From positions 62,001 through 126,000 of the forward strand of contig JAXLUO010000003.1 of NCBI GenBank assembly GCA_046329495.1: DNA of 64,000 nt, read 5' to 3'. Positions 41,757 to 52,601 of this stretch are shown here, one piece after another. Position 1 is the stretch's first letter; each line of letters starts with the position of its first letter. The notes below the pieces were generated by a model. The model saw only the letters and a program-made list of their open reading frames with translations. It did not search any database and had not been told where the DNA came from. The stretch is from Bog-950 sp046329495. GTDB taxonomy: Bacteria > Bacteroidota > Bacteroidia > Chitinophagales > LD1. A program made the translations under genes and the position numbers.

Positions 41757-44408
41757 ATGAATGCAATTTTACGAGGCCTTTTTACGGCTATTTTAGGTTT
41801 CCTGTATTGGGGTACATTAAATGCCCAGCAATTTACCACTAACGGCAGTACGGTGCAGTTGAGCTGCGAATGCTATCAACTAACGGCTGATGTTAACTCG
41901 CAGGGTGGTTCGGCCTGGAACAACAACCAGATAAACCTGAATAACCCTTTCGATTTTCACTTTCGTGTTTATCTGGGTTGTAATGATAATCCGGGTGCAG
42001 ATGGCATTTGCTTTATTCTGCAAAACAGTAATACCGGTGTGTCCAGTACCGGCGGAGGGCTTGGATATGCCAATTTCCCAAACCAATCGGTAGGCATTGA
42101 GTTGGACACCCACCAAAACACCGGAGTTAACGACCCGGCCGAGGATCATGTGGCGATGGAATCGAACGGAAACACAGCGCATAACCTGGTTTCGCCCATA
42201 CAAGCCAGTGCTACCAGTGCCAATATTGAAGACTGCACCTGGCACGATTTCCATGTGGTATGGGACCCAACAACACAAACGATGACGGTATCGTTTGACG
42301 GGGTGCAACGTTTCTCTTATACCTTTGCCCCGGGTTTAGTTAACTCGATCTTTTTAGGCAACCCGATGGTTTATTGGGGATGGACCGGTGCCACCGGCGG
42401 CGAATCAAATCTTCAGCAGTTTTGCGTTGATTTTGGTGCCGACTTTCAAGCGGGTTCGGGGTATGCCTCTTGCGATCCGGCTAACGTGCCTTTTACCAGC
42501 ACTTCGCAATCGGGTTTAAACAATATTGTGGCCTACGATTGGGATTTTGGTGATGGATCGGCACATGCAACTACCGCTAATGCCGTGCATACCTTTCCGG
42601 GTCCGGGCACTTATACCGTAGTACTTACAATTACGGACCAAACACTTTGTACCAGCAGCCGCACCTATGCTGTAGTAATACATGATAAACCGGTTGCCAC
42701 GCCATCGCAAACAGATGTAAACTGTTTTGGCAATAATGACGGAACGGCAACTGTTGCGGTAAGCAGTGGCACGCAACCTTACACAGTAGCCTGGACAGGG
42801 CCTGTGGGGGCTATTTCTCCGAATGGCCCAACTACGTTTAAAGCTACGCAATTAGCACCGGGTAGTTATACGGCCACGGTAACGGACGCGAATGGATGTA
42901 CTGCTGCGCCGGTAAACTTTACTATTACCCAACCTGCGGCACCTCTAACGGTTACATCTTCACACACTAATGTAACCTGCTTTGGCGCACATAATGGCAC
43001 ACTTAGCATTGATGTTAGCGGAGGTACACCGCCTTATACTTACCAGGGCACGAATGTTCCTTCGGGCCCTACTGTGTTTACTAATCTTGGTCCTGCGCTA
43101 TATGCGGGCAACGTAACAGATGCTAACGGATGTACTGCTGCAGTTTCGGAAACGATAACTGAACCATCATTGCTTGTTGTGCAGGAAACACACACCAATA
43201 TAGCCTGCCATGGCGATGCCACCGGAACTATGGATGTTACCGCTAACGGGGGCACGCCGGGATATACTTATACCTGGGCACCTAACGTAAGCAACACATC
43301 AAATGCCGCAAGTTTAATGGCGGGAAGCTATAGCGTGACTGTTAGCGATGCCAACAATTGCTCTGCTACAACATCTGCCGCCTTAACCGAACCTCCGTTA
43401 ATTGCATTGAATGCCACGTCAACCAATATTTTGTGTTATGGCGGAACTGATGGAACCATTACCGCCACAGCCAGCGGTGGAAATGGCACCTTGAACTATT
43501 CAGCCACTACCGATGGCGTCAACTTTGTTTATTCGGCTAACGGACAGTTTACCGGACTTACTGCAGGAACTTATACCGTAGCCGTAACCGATCAAAATAG
43601 TTGCACTAAAACTACCCAGGTTACAATTATTGAACCTGCGCAATTAACGGCCAGCATCCAGTCCTTTCCGGTAGGTTGTTACCACTACCACAACGGTACA
43701 ACGCTGGTAGCTGCCACAGGTGGTACCCCGGGATATAGTTATACTTTTTCGGATGGAAGGCAGAATACCTCCGGCATTTTTGGCAACTTAAGCGCAGGTA
43801 CCTACGATTTAACCGTAACTGATGCGAGTAATTGCACCATAACCGGTAGCTCGGTAATAACTGAGCCTGATTCGGTTATTATCTCTGTTACCCCTGACCC
43901 TGTAGAGGTAAAGCTGGGAGATGAGCTACCTATGCAAACCAATACCAACCAAACGGGCAATATTGTTTATACCTGGACCCCGCAAACGGGCTTAAGCTGC
44001 TACGATTGTCCGAATCCCGTTTTTGATGGAGTTTATAGTCAGTTATATACCGTTACTGCAGTGAATGACAGTGGTTGCAGGGGAACTTATTCGCCGCTTG
44101 TGAAGGTAATACCGGTATATGATGTCTTTATTCCGAACGCTATTACGCCCAACGGCGACGGTGCTAACGATGTTTGGCAGATGTTTGGTAATCTGCACGC
44201 ATTAAAGCAACTGGAATTGCAGCTATTTAATCGTTGGGGCGAAAAGGTTTATGAAACCCACGATGTTTACTTTAAGTGGGATCCGCTGCATGAAACCTTT
44301 AAGGGGGCAGCAGTGCAACCCGGGGTTTATGTATACCAGGCAAAAATGGTTTGGCTGGATAACCATAATGATAATGGTTATATAGGCACCCTTACTATCC
44401 TAAAGTAG
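41757..44408 (+). CDS. L-type lectin / PKD / SprB-repeat surface protein with type IX (type B) C-terminal domain
   Basis: The 883-residue protein has a signal peptide (about 1-23), an L-type (legume-like) lectin domain (about 28-225, with FHFRVYLGC, ADGICFILQ, GIELDTHQN and WHDFHVVWD), a PKD domain (about 235-308, DWDFGDGS), five SprB repeats (about 315-720, each with a C-x-G/H-x-x-x-G start and GGTPPYTY-like core), and a gliding-motility C-terminal domain starting FIPNAITPNGDGAND near 790. Type IX secretion should export it to the surface, where it could bind glycans. It is tandem with a larger paralogue 66 bases downstream. Confidence 0.93.
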   Translation: MNAILRGLFTAILGFLYWGTLNAQQFTTNGSTVQLSCECYQLTADVNSQGGSAWNNNQINLNNPFDFHFRVYLGCNDNPGADGICFILQNSNTGVSSTGGGLGYANFPNQSVGIELDTHQNTGVNDPAEDHVAMESNGNTAHNLVSPIQASATSANIEDCTWHDFHVVWDPTTQTMTVSFDGVQRFSYTFAPGLVNSIFLGNPMVYWGWTGATGGESNLQQFCVDFGADFQAGSGYASCDPANVPFTSTSQSGLNNIVAYDWDFGDGSAHATTANAVHTFPGPGTYTVVLTITDQTLCTSSRTYAVVIHDKPVATPSQTDVNCFGNNDGTATVAVSSGTQPYTVAWTGPVGAISPNGPTTFKATQLAPGSYTATVTDANGCTAAPVNFTITQPAAPLTVTSSHTNVTCFGAHNGTLSIDVSGGTPPYTYQGTNVPSGPTVFTNLGPALYAGNVTDANGCTAAVSETITEPSLLVVQETHTNIACHGDATGTMDVTANGGTPGYTYTWAPNVSNTSNAASLMAGSYSVTVSDANNCSATTSAALTEPPLIALNATSTNILCYGGTDGTITATASGGNGTLNYSATTDGVNFVYSANGQFTGLTAGTYTVAVTDQNSCTKTTQVTIIEPAQLTASIQSFPVGCYHYHNGTTLVAATGGTPGYSYTFSDGRQNTSGIFGNLSAGTYDLTVTDASNCTITGSSVITEPDSVIISVTPDPVEVKLGDELPMQTNTNQTGNIVYTWTPQTGLSCYDCPNPVFDGVYSQLYTVTAVNDSGCRGTYSPLVKVIPVYDVFIPNAITPNGDGANDVWQMFGNLHALKQLELQLFNRWGEKVYETHDVYFKWDPLHETFKGAAVQPGVYVYQAKMVWLDNHNDNGYIGTLTILK

Positions 44409-44445
44409 TCCGCACCTGTTCTGTGGATAGTTGGTTATTGTTGAA

Positions 44446-44477
44446 TTGCAACTATTTGAGGTCAAAGTTTATCTTTG
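44446..44477 (+). promoter_or_regulatory. Promoter of the large lectin/SprB gene
   Basis: TTG (44446-44448) is followed after 21 bases by TATCTTTG (44470-44477), an exact -7 box. Transcription would start near 44482, about 11 bases before the ATG at 44493, so the TTG at 44475 cannot be the start codon. Confidence 0.58.
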
Positions 44478-44492
44478 AGTAAACCACAGCGA

Positions 44493-47400
44493 ATGGCAAA
44501 AGGATTATTAGCGATTCTCTTCGTTTTTGTAACAGTAACGGGCTTTACGCAGAATTATACCATACTGGGAAATTCCTCAGCTGTAGGGGGCTGTAATTGT
44601 TTTGAACTTACACCCGATGCCGGTGATCAGGCAGGTGCTATTTTTCAGAACAATACCATTGATCTGACCAATTCGTTCGATTATACCTTTAATGTGTTTT
44701 TGGGCTGTAACGGTGCAAATGGTGCCGATGGTATTTGTTTTGTATTAACCACGAACCCTAATGGTTTGGGTAATCCCGGTGAAGGCCTTGGCTATGCAGG
44801 AAGTAATCAGCCGTTTTCGCTGGCGGTTGAATTTGATACCTGGCAAAACGGTGCTCCCGCAAACGATCCGGCTTATGATCATATAGGTATCCACTCTGGC
44901 GGACAATACAATCACAACGTTGCACCGGCTGTGCCTGCTTTAGCCAGCCAGGCGAATATTGATGATTGCAACTGGCACACGGTGCGCATAGTATGGGATG
45001 CCGCCAGTGGTACTTTCTCCGTTTATTTCGATGGCGCATTACGCCAAAATGTAGTATTAGGTAATATAACCAATAGTTATTTTGGTGGTAACCCCATTGT
45101 AAACTGGGGTTGGAGCGGCGCCACCGGCGGTGGCACTAATGAGCAGGCTGTTTGCGTGCTAAGCACCAGTAGCTGGGTTGCAGGGGTAAACTATCAAACC
45201 TGTAACCCTACTGTTCAGTTTCAGGATGTATCAACCAGTAACGTAGGCAATGTGCAAGGCTGGGCCTGGACTTTTGGTGACGGAGGTACTTCGACCCAAC
45301 AAAACCCTACCCACACTTACGCTGCACCAGGTAATTATACTGTTACACTTACAATTACAGATATTACCGGGTGTACAACTAACTATAGCCATGATATAGT
45401 AATTAATCCGCCGATAACCTTGGCGCCAACTCTGGTTCCCCCGCCATGCAATGGTGGGTCAAATGGATCCATTGATCTTGTTCCATCCGGAGGATTTGGC
45501 CCTTCGGCCGGTATGGGTGGATACGCATTTACATGGAATGACGGCCACCTGGGAGCTACGTATGCCGGGGTGCCGGCCGGAACTTACACAGTTACTGTTA
45601 CCGACGGTGTTTGTACAAGCACGGGATCGTATACCTTAAACCAACCAACACCGCTTACTGCGTCGGTTAGTTCAACAGCTGCCAGTTGCGGAGCTAATAA
45701 CGGAACTGCGAGTATTGTAATATCGGGTGGAACCACCCCTTATACGGCAGTTACGTGGGTGCCGGGTGGTTTAACGGGAACAACAATTACCGGTTTAGCT
45801 CCCGCGCTTTATACAGCCGATTTTCATGACGCCAACGGCTGTTCAGCGTTGTTGATGTATCAAACGCAGGTTGCTTCACTACCTTGCGGATATACAGCAA
45901 CGGCTTCCAGCGTGGATGTAAGTTGTTTCGGCCTTACCAATGGGTCAGCTACGTTTAATGTTACAGGCTATGTGAACCCGCCTAACTGGAGTTGGAGCAA
46001 TGGAGGTACAACTTCTACCATCAGCAACCTGGCAGCAGGCACCTACACATGTACTTTTACAGATGGCGCCGGTGTTACAGCAACTACTTCGGTTGCAGTT
46101 AACCAACCGGGAGCCGCCATGGTAGCAAGTTTAGCTACGGTAGATATGTCCTGTGCATCGAGTAACGACGGTCAGGCAATTGCCTCCGTGGTATCCGGAG
46201 GTGTGCCTAATTACAGCTATGCCTGGAGTGGAGGACAACCCAATAATCCGGTTGCTAATGGCTTAAGTGCAGGGGCCGTGACTGTAACGGTCACGGATTC
46301 GAAAGGCTGTACGGCAACGGCTTCGGGCAACATAACGGGACCGCCCACACTAACACTCAACGTTACTGCTATTAATGACAGTTGTTATCAATCGCATAAA
46401 GGAAGTGCAACAGCCAACGTAGCGGGGGGAAATCCACCCTACACGTACTACTGGAGCAACATATCATCGGGGCAAACCAACCTTAGTTTAACCGCAGGTA
46501 CCTACACCGTTACGGTAACCGATGATAAGGGATGTACGATTACGGGTTCGGCAACCATAACCCAACCACCTTTGTTTACCCATACCATTGCTTCGCAAAA
46601 CATTAACTGTTTTGGCAATACCACGGGTAGCATAACGCTAACACCTAATGGCGGCGTGCCGGCTTATACTTACACGTGGAACCCGGGTAGCGTTTCGGGC
46701 AATGCCCCAACCAATTTAGCTGCAGGTGGATATGGTGTAACAATAGAGGATGCCAATCATTGCACTCAAACTGATACGGTTACAATTACCCAACCGGCAT
46801 CAGCATTAACCGTAACATCGTCGCATGTGAATGTTACCTGCCACGGCTTGAATAACGGTATGCTGATAGTGAACATTTCGGGAGGAACCCCGCCGTATTT
46901 TTACCAGGGCAATCCTATACCTGCCGGCAGCGACACCTTATTTAACCTGGCCCCGAATACTTATGCAGGCGCTATTACCGACAATAATGGCTGTTCAGTT
47001 AATATATCTGAAACGATTACGGAGCCCGGTGTACAGAGCTTATCATTAACGCAAAATAATAACACCTGCAATGGCGGACATGCCGGTGATGCAACGGCCA
47101 ACTTTGTGAATGCAACAGGTAGCGTAACCTATAACTGGAGTAATGGCGGAAATACAGCTACTATAAACAGTTTACAAGCTAACACTTATACGGTAACTGC
47201 TACGGATGCCAATGCCTGTTCGTTTACCGGCAGTATAACCATTACTGACCCCGCACCTGTAACCATGAATGTAGCGGTAACCAATGCGGCCTGTTTTGGT
47301 GCTAATGGCAGTGCTACTGCGCAGCCGGTTGCCGGTACTGCGCCATTTACCTATACATGGAGTGCTAGCCCTGCAACAATAGCTACGGTAAGTTTACCAG

Positions 47401-49403
47401 CGGGAACGAACTATACAGTTACATCAGTAGATGCGGCCTTCTGTAACCAAACCGCCACGTTTAGTATTACTGAACCCGCCGGTATGAATGTACAGGAAAC
47501 GCATACTGATGTAAACTGTTATGGCGATTCGACAGGCACCATAACATTAAACGTTAGCGGTGGTACAGGCCCGAATTATACGTATGCGTGGTCGCCCAAT
47601 GTGGCCACAGGCAATATTGCCAGTATGCTAAAGGCAGGTAGCTATACCATTACTGTTACCGATCAGGCCACTTGCACTTCAACGATCACCGTGAATATCA
47701 CAGAACCATCGCAGGCATTAACGCTGAATGTTGCACCTACCAACATTACTTGCTTTGGACAAAATAATGGATCCATTACATTAAATGTAACCGGTGGAAC
47801 ACCTGGCTATACCTATGGCTGGAGCCCGAATGTATCGTCGGGTAGCAGTGCAACCGGGCTCTCAGCCGGTAGTTATACTATTACTATAACTGATACCAAG
47901 GGCTGCAGTGTAGTACCATCTATTACCATTTCGGAACCAAGCCAACCTTTAACGCTTGCAACAGCACAAACCAACCTAACGTGCTACCAAAGCGCTAACG
48001 GTGTTGCATCGGTTTCTGTAAGCGGCGGAACATTCCCGTACACCTATGCATGGTCGCCAAATGTGAGCACCACCAACTCTGCCAGCGGATTGGCAGCAGG
48101 CTCTTATACTGTTACGGTAACCGATAACAATGGTTGTACCAACAGCAGCAACTTTAACCTGGCAGAGCCGGCTGAATTAACGGCCAGCGAAACACATGTG
48201 GATGTACTTTGTAATGGCGATGCTACCGGTTCAATTACCATTACAGCTAATGGTGGTACACCGGGTTACACGTATACATGGAATCCGAATATAGCAAGCA
48301 CCAATGCCGCTACAGGACTTACTGCAGGAACTTATGCAGTTACTGTTTCGGACGCAAATGGTTGCAGTGTGTTAAGCGGCGCTACCATTACTGAACCAGG
48401 TGCATTAAGTATTACGCTTAGTGCTACAGCCGCTAATTGTTATGGTGAAAGCACCGGTACTATTACGGCTCAAGCTTCAGGCGGCGTGTCGCCATATGGT
48501 TTCTCGGCTTCTAACGACGGTATAAATTTTATAAGCTCTTCAACCGGACAATTTACAGGACTTGCCGCCGGTAACTATACTGTTTTAATGGTTGATCAAA
48601 ATACCTGCACTGCTTCAGGTACGGTTACAGTTACAGAGCCTACACAATTGGTTAACGTAACCGGTGTAGAAGATGCAAGTTGCTATCATTATGCTGATGG
48701 GGTGTTAAACTTTGGCACTACAGGTGGTAACCCCGGCTATTTATTTGCGCTATCGAACGGAACAAGCAACAGCACCGGTTCATTTGGCGGCTTAGCTGAA
48801 GGCAGTTACCAGGTAACTATCACCGATAGCAAAGGCTGTTCGATTGTTGATTCAGGGACTATCCATCAACCGGATACGGTTCTAATAAGTGTATTGCCAA
48901 ATCCAACAGAGGTAGAACTGGGCAGCAGTTTGGATTTGACCAGCACCACCAATCAAAGCGGTAATGTAACCTATGAATGGTTCCCTGCTTTTGGATTGAG
49001 TTGTTATGACTGTGCAAATCCAACCTTCAATGGGGTTTATTCGCAAATATATGTAGTAAGGGCCGTTACGGACTCGGGTTGTGTTGGTAGCGATACGTTG
49101 CAGGTAACGGTGATTCCGAATTATAACCTTTTTATACCTAATGCCTTTACGCCAAACGGCGATGGAACAAATGATTATTGGCAAATATTTGGCAAACTTA
49201 GCGGTGTTAAGCAGATAGAAGTGCAGGTTTTTAACCGGATAGGAGAGAAGGTGTTTGAAAGCCACGATCTGGACTTTAAGTGGGATGGCACTTACAAAGG
49301 CAAAGATTCGCCTAACGGGGTATATGTTTACCAACTGAAAATAGTGTGGATAGACAACCACAGCGATAATGGTTACAAGGGGTCATTAACGTTACTGCGA
49401 TAG
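44493..49403 (+). CDS. Large L-type lectin / PKD / SprB-repeat surface adhesin with type IX (type B) C-terminal domain
   Basis: From the ATG at 44493 the protein has 1636 residues: signal peptide (about 1-20), L-type lectin domain (about 22-235), PKD domain (about 242-292, WTFGDGG), fifteen SprB repeats (about 300-1470) and a gliding C-terminal domain starting FIPNAFTPNGDGTND near 1545. SprB repeats form adhesins that are carried along the surface by the gliding machinery in some Bacteroidota. It shares architecture with the gene just upstream and has three times the repeats. DNA of the repeats is diverged, so slippage is less likely than in a simple satellite. Confidence 0.94.
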   Translation: MAKGLLAILFVFVTVTGFTQNYTILGNSSAVGGCNCFELTPDAGDQAGAIFQNNTIDLTNSFDYTFNVFLGCNGANGADGICFVLTTNPNGLGNPGEGLGYAGSNQPFSLAVEFDTWQNGAPANDPAYDHIGIHSGGQYNHNVAPAVPALASQANIDDCNWHTVRIVWDAASGTFSVYFDGALRQNVVLGNITNSYFGGNPIVNWGWSGATGGGTNEQAVCVLSTSSWVAGVNYQTCNPTVQFQDVSTSNVGNVQGWAWTFGDGGTSTQQNPTHTYAAPGNYTVTLTITDITGCTTNYSHDIVINPPITLAPTLVPPPCNGGSNGSIDLVPSGGFGPSAGMGGYAFTWNDGHLGATYAGVPAGTYTVTVTDGVCTSTGSYTLNQPTPLTASVSSTAASCGANNGTASIVISGGTTPYTAVTWVPGGLTGTTITGLAPALYTADFHDANGCSALLMYQTQVASLPCGYTATASSVDVSCFGLTNGSATFNVTGYVNPPNWSWSNGGTTSTISNLAAGTYTCTFTDGAGVTATTSVAVNQPGAAMVASLATVDMSCASSNDGQAIASVVSGGVPNYSYAWSGGQPNNPVANGLSAGAVTVTVTDSKGCTATASGNITGPPTLTLNVTAINDSCYQSHKGSATANVAGGNPPYTYYWSNISSGQTNLSLTAGTYTVTVTDDKGCTITGSATITQPPLFTHTIASQNINCFGNTTGSITLTPNGGVPAYTYTWNPGSVSGNAPTNLAAGGYGVTIEDANHCTQTDTVTITQPASALTVTSSHVNVTCHGLNNGMLIVNISGGTPPYFYQGNPIPAGSDTLFNLAPNTYAGAITDNNGCSVNISETITEPGVQSLSLTQNNNTCNGGHAGDATANFVNATGSVTYNWSNGGNTATINSLQANTYTVTATDANACSFTGSITITDPAPVTMNVAVTNAACFGANGSATAQPVAGTAPFTYTWSASPATIATVSLPAGTNYTVTSVDAAFCNQTATFSITEPAGMNVQETHTDVNCYGDSTGTITLNVSGGTGPNYTYAWSPNVATGNIASMLKAGSYTITVTDQATCTSTITVNITEPSQALTLNVAPTNITCFGQNNGSITLNVTGGTPGYTYGWSPNVSSGSSATGLSAGSYTITITDTKGCSVVPSITISEPSQPLTLATAQTNLTCYQSANGVASVSVSGGTFPYTYAWSPNVSTTNSASGLAAGSYTVTVTDNNGCTNSSNFNLAEPAELTASETHVDVLCNGDATGSITITANGGTPGYTYTWNPNIASTNAATGLTAGTYAVTVSDANGCSVLSGATITEPGALSITLSATAANCYGESTGTITAQASGGVSPYGFSASNDGINFISSSTGQFTGLAAGNYTVLMVDQNTCTASGTVTVTEPTQLVNVTGVEDASCYHYADGVLNFGTTGGNPGYLFALSNGTSNSTGSFGGLAEGSYQVTITDSKGCSIVDSGTIHQPDTVLISVLPNPTEVELGSSLDLTSTTNQSGNVTYEWFPAFGLSCYDCANPTFNGVYSQIYVVRAVTDSGCVGSDTLQVTVIPNYNLFIPNAFTPNGDGTNDYWQIFGKLSGVKQIEVQVFNRIGEKVFESHDLDFKWDGTYKGKDSPNGVYVYQLKIVWIDNHSDNGYKGSLTLLR

Positions 49404-49466
49404 GCACAGGTTATTAGATTTGAGGCATATATAATTGGGAAATCCTGTTATTTTAGCCCAGAACCT

Positions 49467-50954
49467 ATGCTATCCTCTACTATAATAAAATCAGTATTCA
49501 TCTTACTGTTTTCAGGTATTTATTCGTTACAGGCCCAAAGGGGCGGAAATACCTTTTTTGATCAGAATTATCGGCCGATCATTTGCGGTGATACAGCCGG
49601 CAACGCTGTGGTTGCCTCAACTATTAAAAAGCGCTACCAATTCTTAGTTGATTCGCTTTCCGGGCAGAAGAAGGACAAAAAGCAAATGTATCTGACGGCG
49701 TACAATGAAAAATACGAACACATCAGAAGTTTTTTTAGCAAGGACCAATTATTATGGGGAGATACTTTGAGCCATTTGTCCGAAGGGATAATAGGCAATC
49801 TGGTAAAGGCAAACCCTGCTTTACAGAAGCAGTATTACGTATATACTGTAGGAACCAGTATCCCTAACGCATTTTCGGTTGGCGATGGTTTGGTGTTTGT
49901 GAACCTTGGATTGCTGAGCAGGATGCGCAACCAGGGCGAATTAGCCTTTGTGTTAGCACATGAACTTGCCCACGACTATTTAAACCATAGCATGCAGAGT
50001 ATGGTAAAATACGTGGAGACAATGAGCGATAAGTCAACAAAGGATAAGATGCATGAAGTTGCAAAGAGTGAATACAATGCCTACCATCAAATGGAGTCGC
50101 TATCGAAAAACCTGATGCTGGATTTTAATACACACAGCAGGCAACATGAAAGTGAAGCGGATTCGCTTGCGGTGATTTGGATGACTAAGGCAGGCTATGC
50201 CGAAACAGCCGCCCTTAGCGCTTTACAGTTGCTGGATAGCATTGATAAGGAAAAATTTGAGCTTGATATTAACTATAAGGGATTTTTTGATTCGCCGGAC
50301 TACCCATTTAAAGACGAGTGGTTAAAGCAAGCCGATTTTATGCAAGCCTTTAAATCAAAGGAGGAAGCACAGGATAAGGATAATGATACGCTTAAAACCC
50401 ATCCTGATTGCAAGAAACGAATAGCCGCCATTGAGCAACGCTATCCCGGTGAGCGTAAAGCTTTAGAGCGTCAAGATGCAACTATGGCACAAATGAATAC
50501 TATAGCCGACTTTGAAATCGTAACACATCAGTACGAACGAGGTTTATACGGTGTGTCGCTTTACAACACTTTATCCCTATTGCAGCTTTATCCTGCAAAT
50601 ACCTATCTGCATGCTATGGTGGGTAAAAATTGCTATTTCCTTTACAAGGCTATAAAGGACCACACCTTTAGCCATCATACCGATATGCCGCACCCCTATT
50701 TTGACAACCGGTATAATCAATTTTTGAGCTTCATCAATAATTTACGCAGTTCGGAATTTGCGGCAATTGCCATTGCTTACCTTAAGAAAAACCAGCCGGC
50801 GCAAAGTGATGCGCAGTTTGATTTTGCACAGATACTTTGCCTAAGCACTAATCCTGAAAAAACATCGATTGAAAATCTGACAATGGAATACTGTAAAAGC
50901 TATCCTAATACGAGCGAAGCAATTTACCTGAAAGAGAGATTATTAATTAAATAA
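49467..50954 (+). CDS. Secreted M48-family metalloprotease
   Basis: The 495-residue protein has a signal peptide (about 1-23, ending LQAQ) and an M48 peptidase domain with the zinc motif HELAHDYLNH (near 165-174) and a later Glu ligand in HESEADSLAV. A C-terminal helical region (about 300-495) lacks a known domain. It probably acts on periplasmic or outer-membrane proteins, like BepA/LoiP. It is followed by the next secreted-protein gene after 15 bases. Confidence 0.9.
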   Translation: MLSSTIIKSVFILLFSGIYSLQAQRGGNTFFDQNYRPIICGDTAGNAVVASTIKKRYQFLVDSLSGQKKDKKQMYLTAYNEKYEHIRSFFSKDQLLWGDTLSHLSEGIIGNLVKANPALQKQYYVYTVGTSIPNAFSVGDGLVFVNLGLLSRMRNQGELAFVLAHELAHDYLNHSMQSMVKYVETMSDKSTKDKMHEVAKSEYNAYHQMESLSKNLMLDFNTHSRQHESEADSLAVIWMTKAGYAETAALSALQLLDSIDKEKFELDINYKGFFDSPDYPFKDEWLKQADFMQAFKSKEEAQDKDNDTLKTHPDCKKRIAAIEQRYPGERKALERQDATMAQMNTIADFEIVTHQYERGLYGVSLYNTLSLLQLYPANTYLHAMVGKNCYFLYKAIKDHTFSHHTDMPHPYFDNRYNQFLSFINNLRSSEFAAIAIAYLKKNQPAQSDAQFDFAQILCLSTNPEKTSIENLTMEYCKSYPNTSEAIYLKERLLIK

Positions 50955-50969
50955 ACATACATCTGAACC

Positions 50970-52529
50970 ATGAAAAGAATGTTGATGGCCTTATTGGCTG
51001 TATTTATGACCGTTGCTGCTTTTGCCCAGAAAGCAAAGCAAGACGGGGTGGACTTGCGATTGCTAAACTATGGCCCCATGCTGGCCGGGAATGAGATTAA
51101 AGGCTATTACTTTTTCTATTACCTGGATAAGGCAGAAGGAGGGCAACTAAACTACCGGATAGATATTTACGACGAAAATTTTAATGAGGCCAACTCCTTC
51201 GAAATTACGAAATCAAAGATGTACTCCCTACGCTCAGCAACCTATAACGGGGAAGCTTTCCTATTGGACTTTTTCAGTTCAGAATCGCAGAATGAGGATC
51301 TTATAACGTATGATAAGACCGGTAAGGTTATTGATGAATATGTGACCCCACAGATGAGCGGGATGGAGGTTTACCTAACGAATGCTTATTCAAGTGCAAA
51401 GGGCAACGAGAATCCTGATCTTACGTCGGTAAATGACAAAGGGTTTTTGAAGTTCACGGTTAAATATGATAATAAACTAAAGAAGACAGGCTACAAAATT
51501 ACGAGTTATACCAACGATCTTAAAGAAGATTGGCATATTGAACCTCCTCTTTCAGATCAGCATCGTTTTGAATCGTTCCAAACCCTCTATACTGATAATA
51601 ACTACATAGTAGGCGTAGTATGGGCTAATGATAAGATGATGAGCGCTGATATATCTTATTACATGACGGTGATAGATCTAAGTAGTCATAAAATTCTGTT
51701 CCATACACCAACGGCTGATACTAAATATCGCCTGATACCCACAGGGGCTTTTTATGACAGTACAACTAATCAGTTTGTTGCCGTTGGTGAATATTATGAT
51801 GTTAATGATAAGGGTGGTAAGAAGCGAAGCGAAGGTATAGGGATGTTTAGTTTTGATACCAAGGGAGTAGCAAAGAGTAAGAAGTTCCTCGGTTGGACCA
51901 CGGATGTGAATAAGCAGATACCGGTAAACAGCAAGGGGAAACTGGAAGATGGCGGTTACCTGTCATTTGAACGCGTATTTAAAACAAGTGATGGTAAAAT
52001 ATTTGCAATTGCCGAACAATTTAAGAAGGAGGCCAATGCGGCCGGCGTAGCAATGGCAGTATTGACCGGAGGCCGGAGTGCCGGTGCGGTGTCTGTAGTA
52101 GATATTAAGGTTATGGATTTGATGGTTTTTGAATTTAACCCGGATTTTAGTCTTGCAAAGGTTTCGACCTTTGAAAAGCAGGACCATGCTGTTAGTTTGC
52201 CTTCAACACTCGCTTATTATCCGTTGCAGGTTTGTGCTATGATGATGAAGTACTACGGTTTGTTTGATTATAACTTTTATAAGTTTTCGCCTGATGGAAA
52301 GAGCTTTTCGGTATGTTATGATATAACCACACGTAAGAAAGATGAAGTTGCAAAAATTGGTAACATTGTTTATACACCAGAAGGCAAACTGGTAAACAGC
52401 ACCATTGATTTGCCAAATAAGCCAACCTTCTTTACTGCACTGCCTGCTAAGTGGGGATATGTTGGTGTTACGCAATACTTTAAAAAAGAAAAGAAGATTG
52501 ACCGCCGTTTAGAGAAGTTAGATTATTAA
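50970..52529 (+). CDS. Large secreted protein of unknown function
   Basis: The 519-residue protein has a cleavable signal peptide (about 1-19, ending AFAQ). The rest looks beta-rich with repeated short strands and Asp/Lys turns (for example YDENF, FSFDTKG and FEFNPDFSLAKV), suggestive of a beta-propeller. I do not recognise the family with certainty. It lies 15 bases after the M48 protease gene and ends at a strong bidirectional terminator, so the two form a transcription unit. Confidence 0.8.
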   Translation: MKRMLMALLAVFMTVAAFAQKAKQDGVDLRLLNYGPMLAGNEIKGYYFFYYLDKAEGGQLNYRIDIYDENFNEANSFEITKSKMYSLRSATYNGEAFLLDFFSSESQNEDLITYDKTGKVIDEYVTPQMSGMEVYLTNAYSSAKGNENPDLTSVNDKGFLKFTVKYDNKLKKTGYKITSYTNDLKEDWHIEPPLSDQHRFESFQTLYTDNNYIVGVVWANDKMMSADISYYMTVIDLSSHKILFHTPTADTKYRLIPTGAFYDSTTNQFVAVGEYYDVNDKGGKKRSEGIGMFSFDTKGVAKSKKFLGWTTDVNKQIPVNSKGKLEDGGYLSFERVFKTSDGKIFAIAEQFKKEANAAGVAMAVLTGGRSAGAVSVVDIKVMDLMVFEFNPDFSLAKVSTFEKQDHAVSLPSTLAYYPLQVCAMMMKYYGLFDYNFYKFSPDGKSFSVCYDITTRKKDEVAKIGNIVYTPEGKLVNSTIDLPNKPTFFTALPAKWGYVGVTQYFKKEKKIDRRLEKLDY

Positions 52530-52546
52530 GATCTGATATGTTTTGT

Positions 52547-52586
52547 AAAAAGAAAAGGCGATGGATTTGCATCGCCTTTTCTTTTT
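52547..52586. terminator. Bidirectional terminator between convergent genes
   Basis: A perfect 17-base stem (52547-52563 with 52570-52586) and a six-base loop, rich in A on the left and T on the right, follow the plus-strand gene and precede the end of the minus-strand lipoprotein gene. Confidence 0.92.
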
Positions 52587-52601
52587 ATGCCTTACTGCCG
52601 G

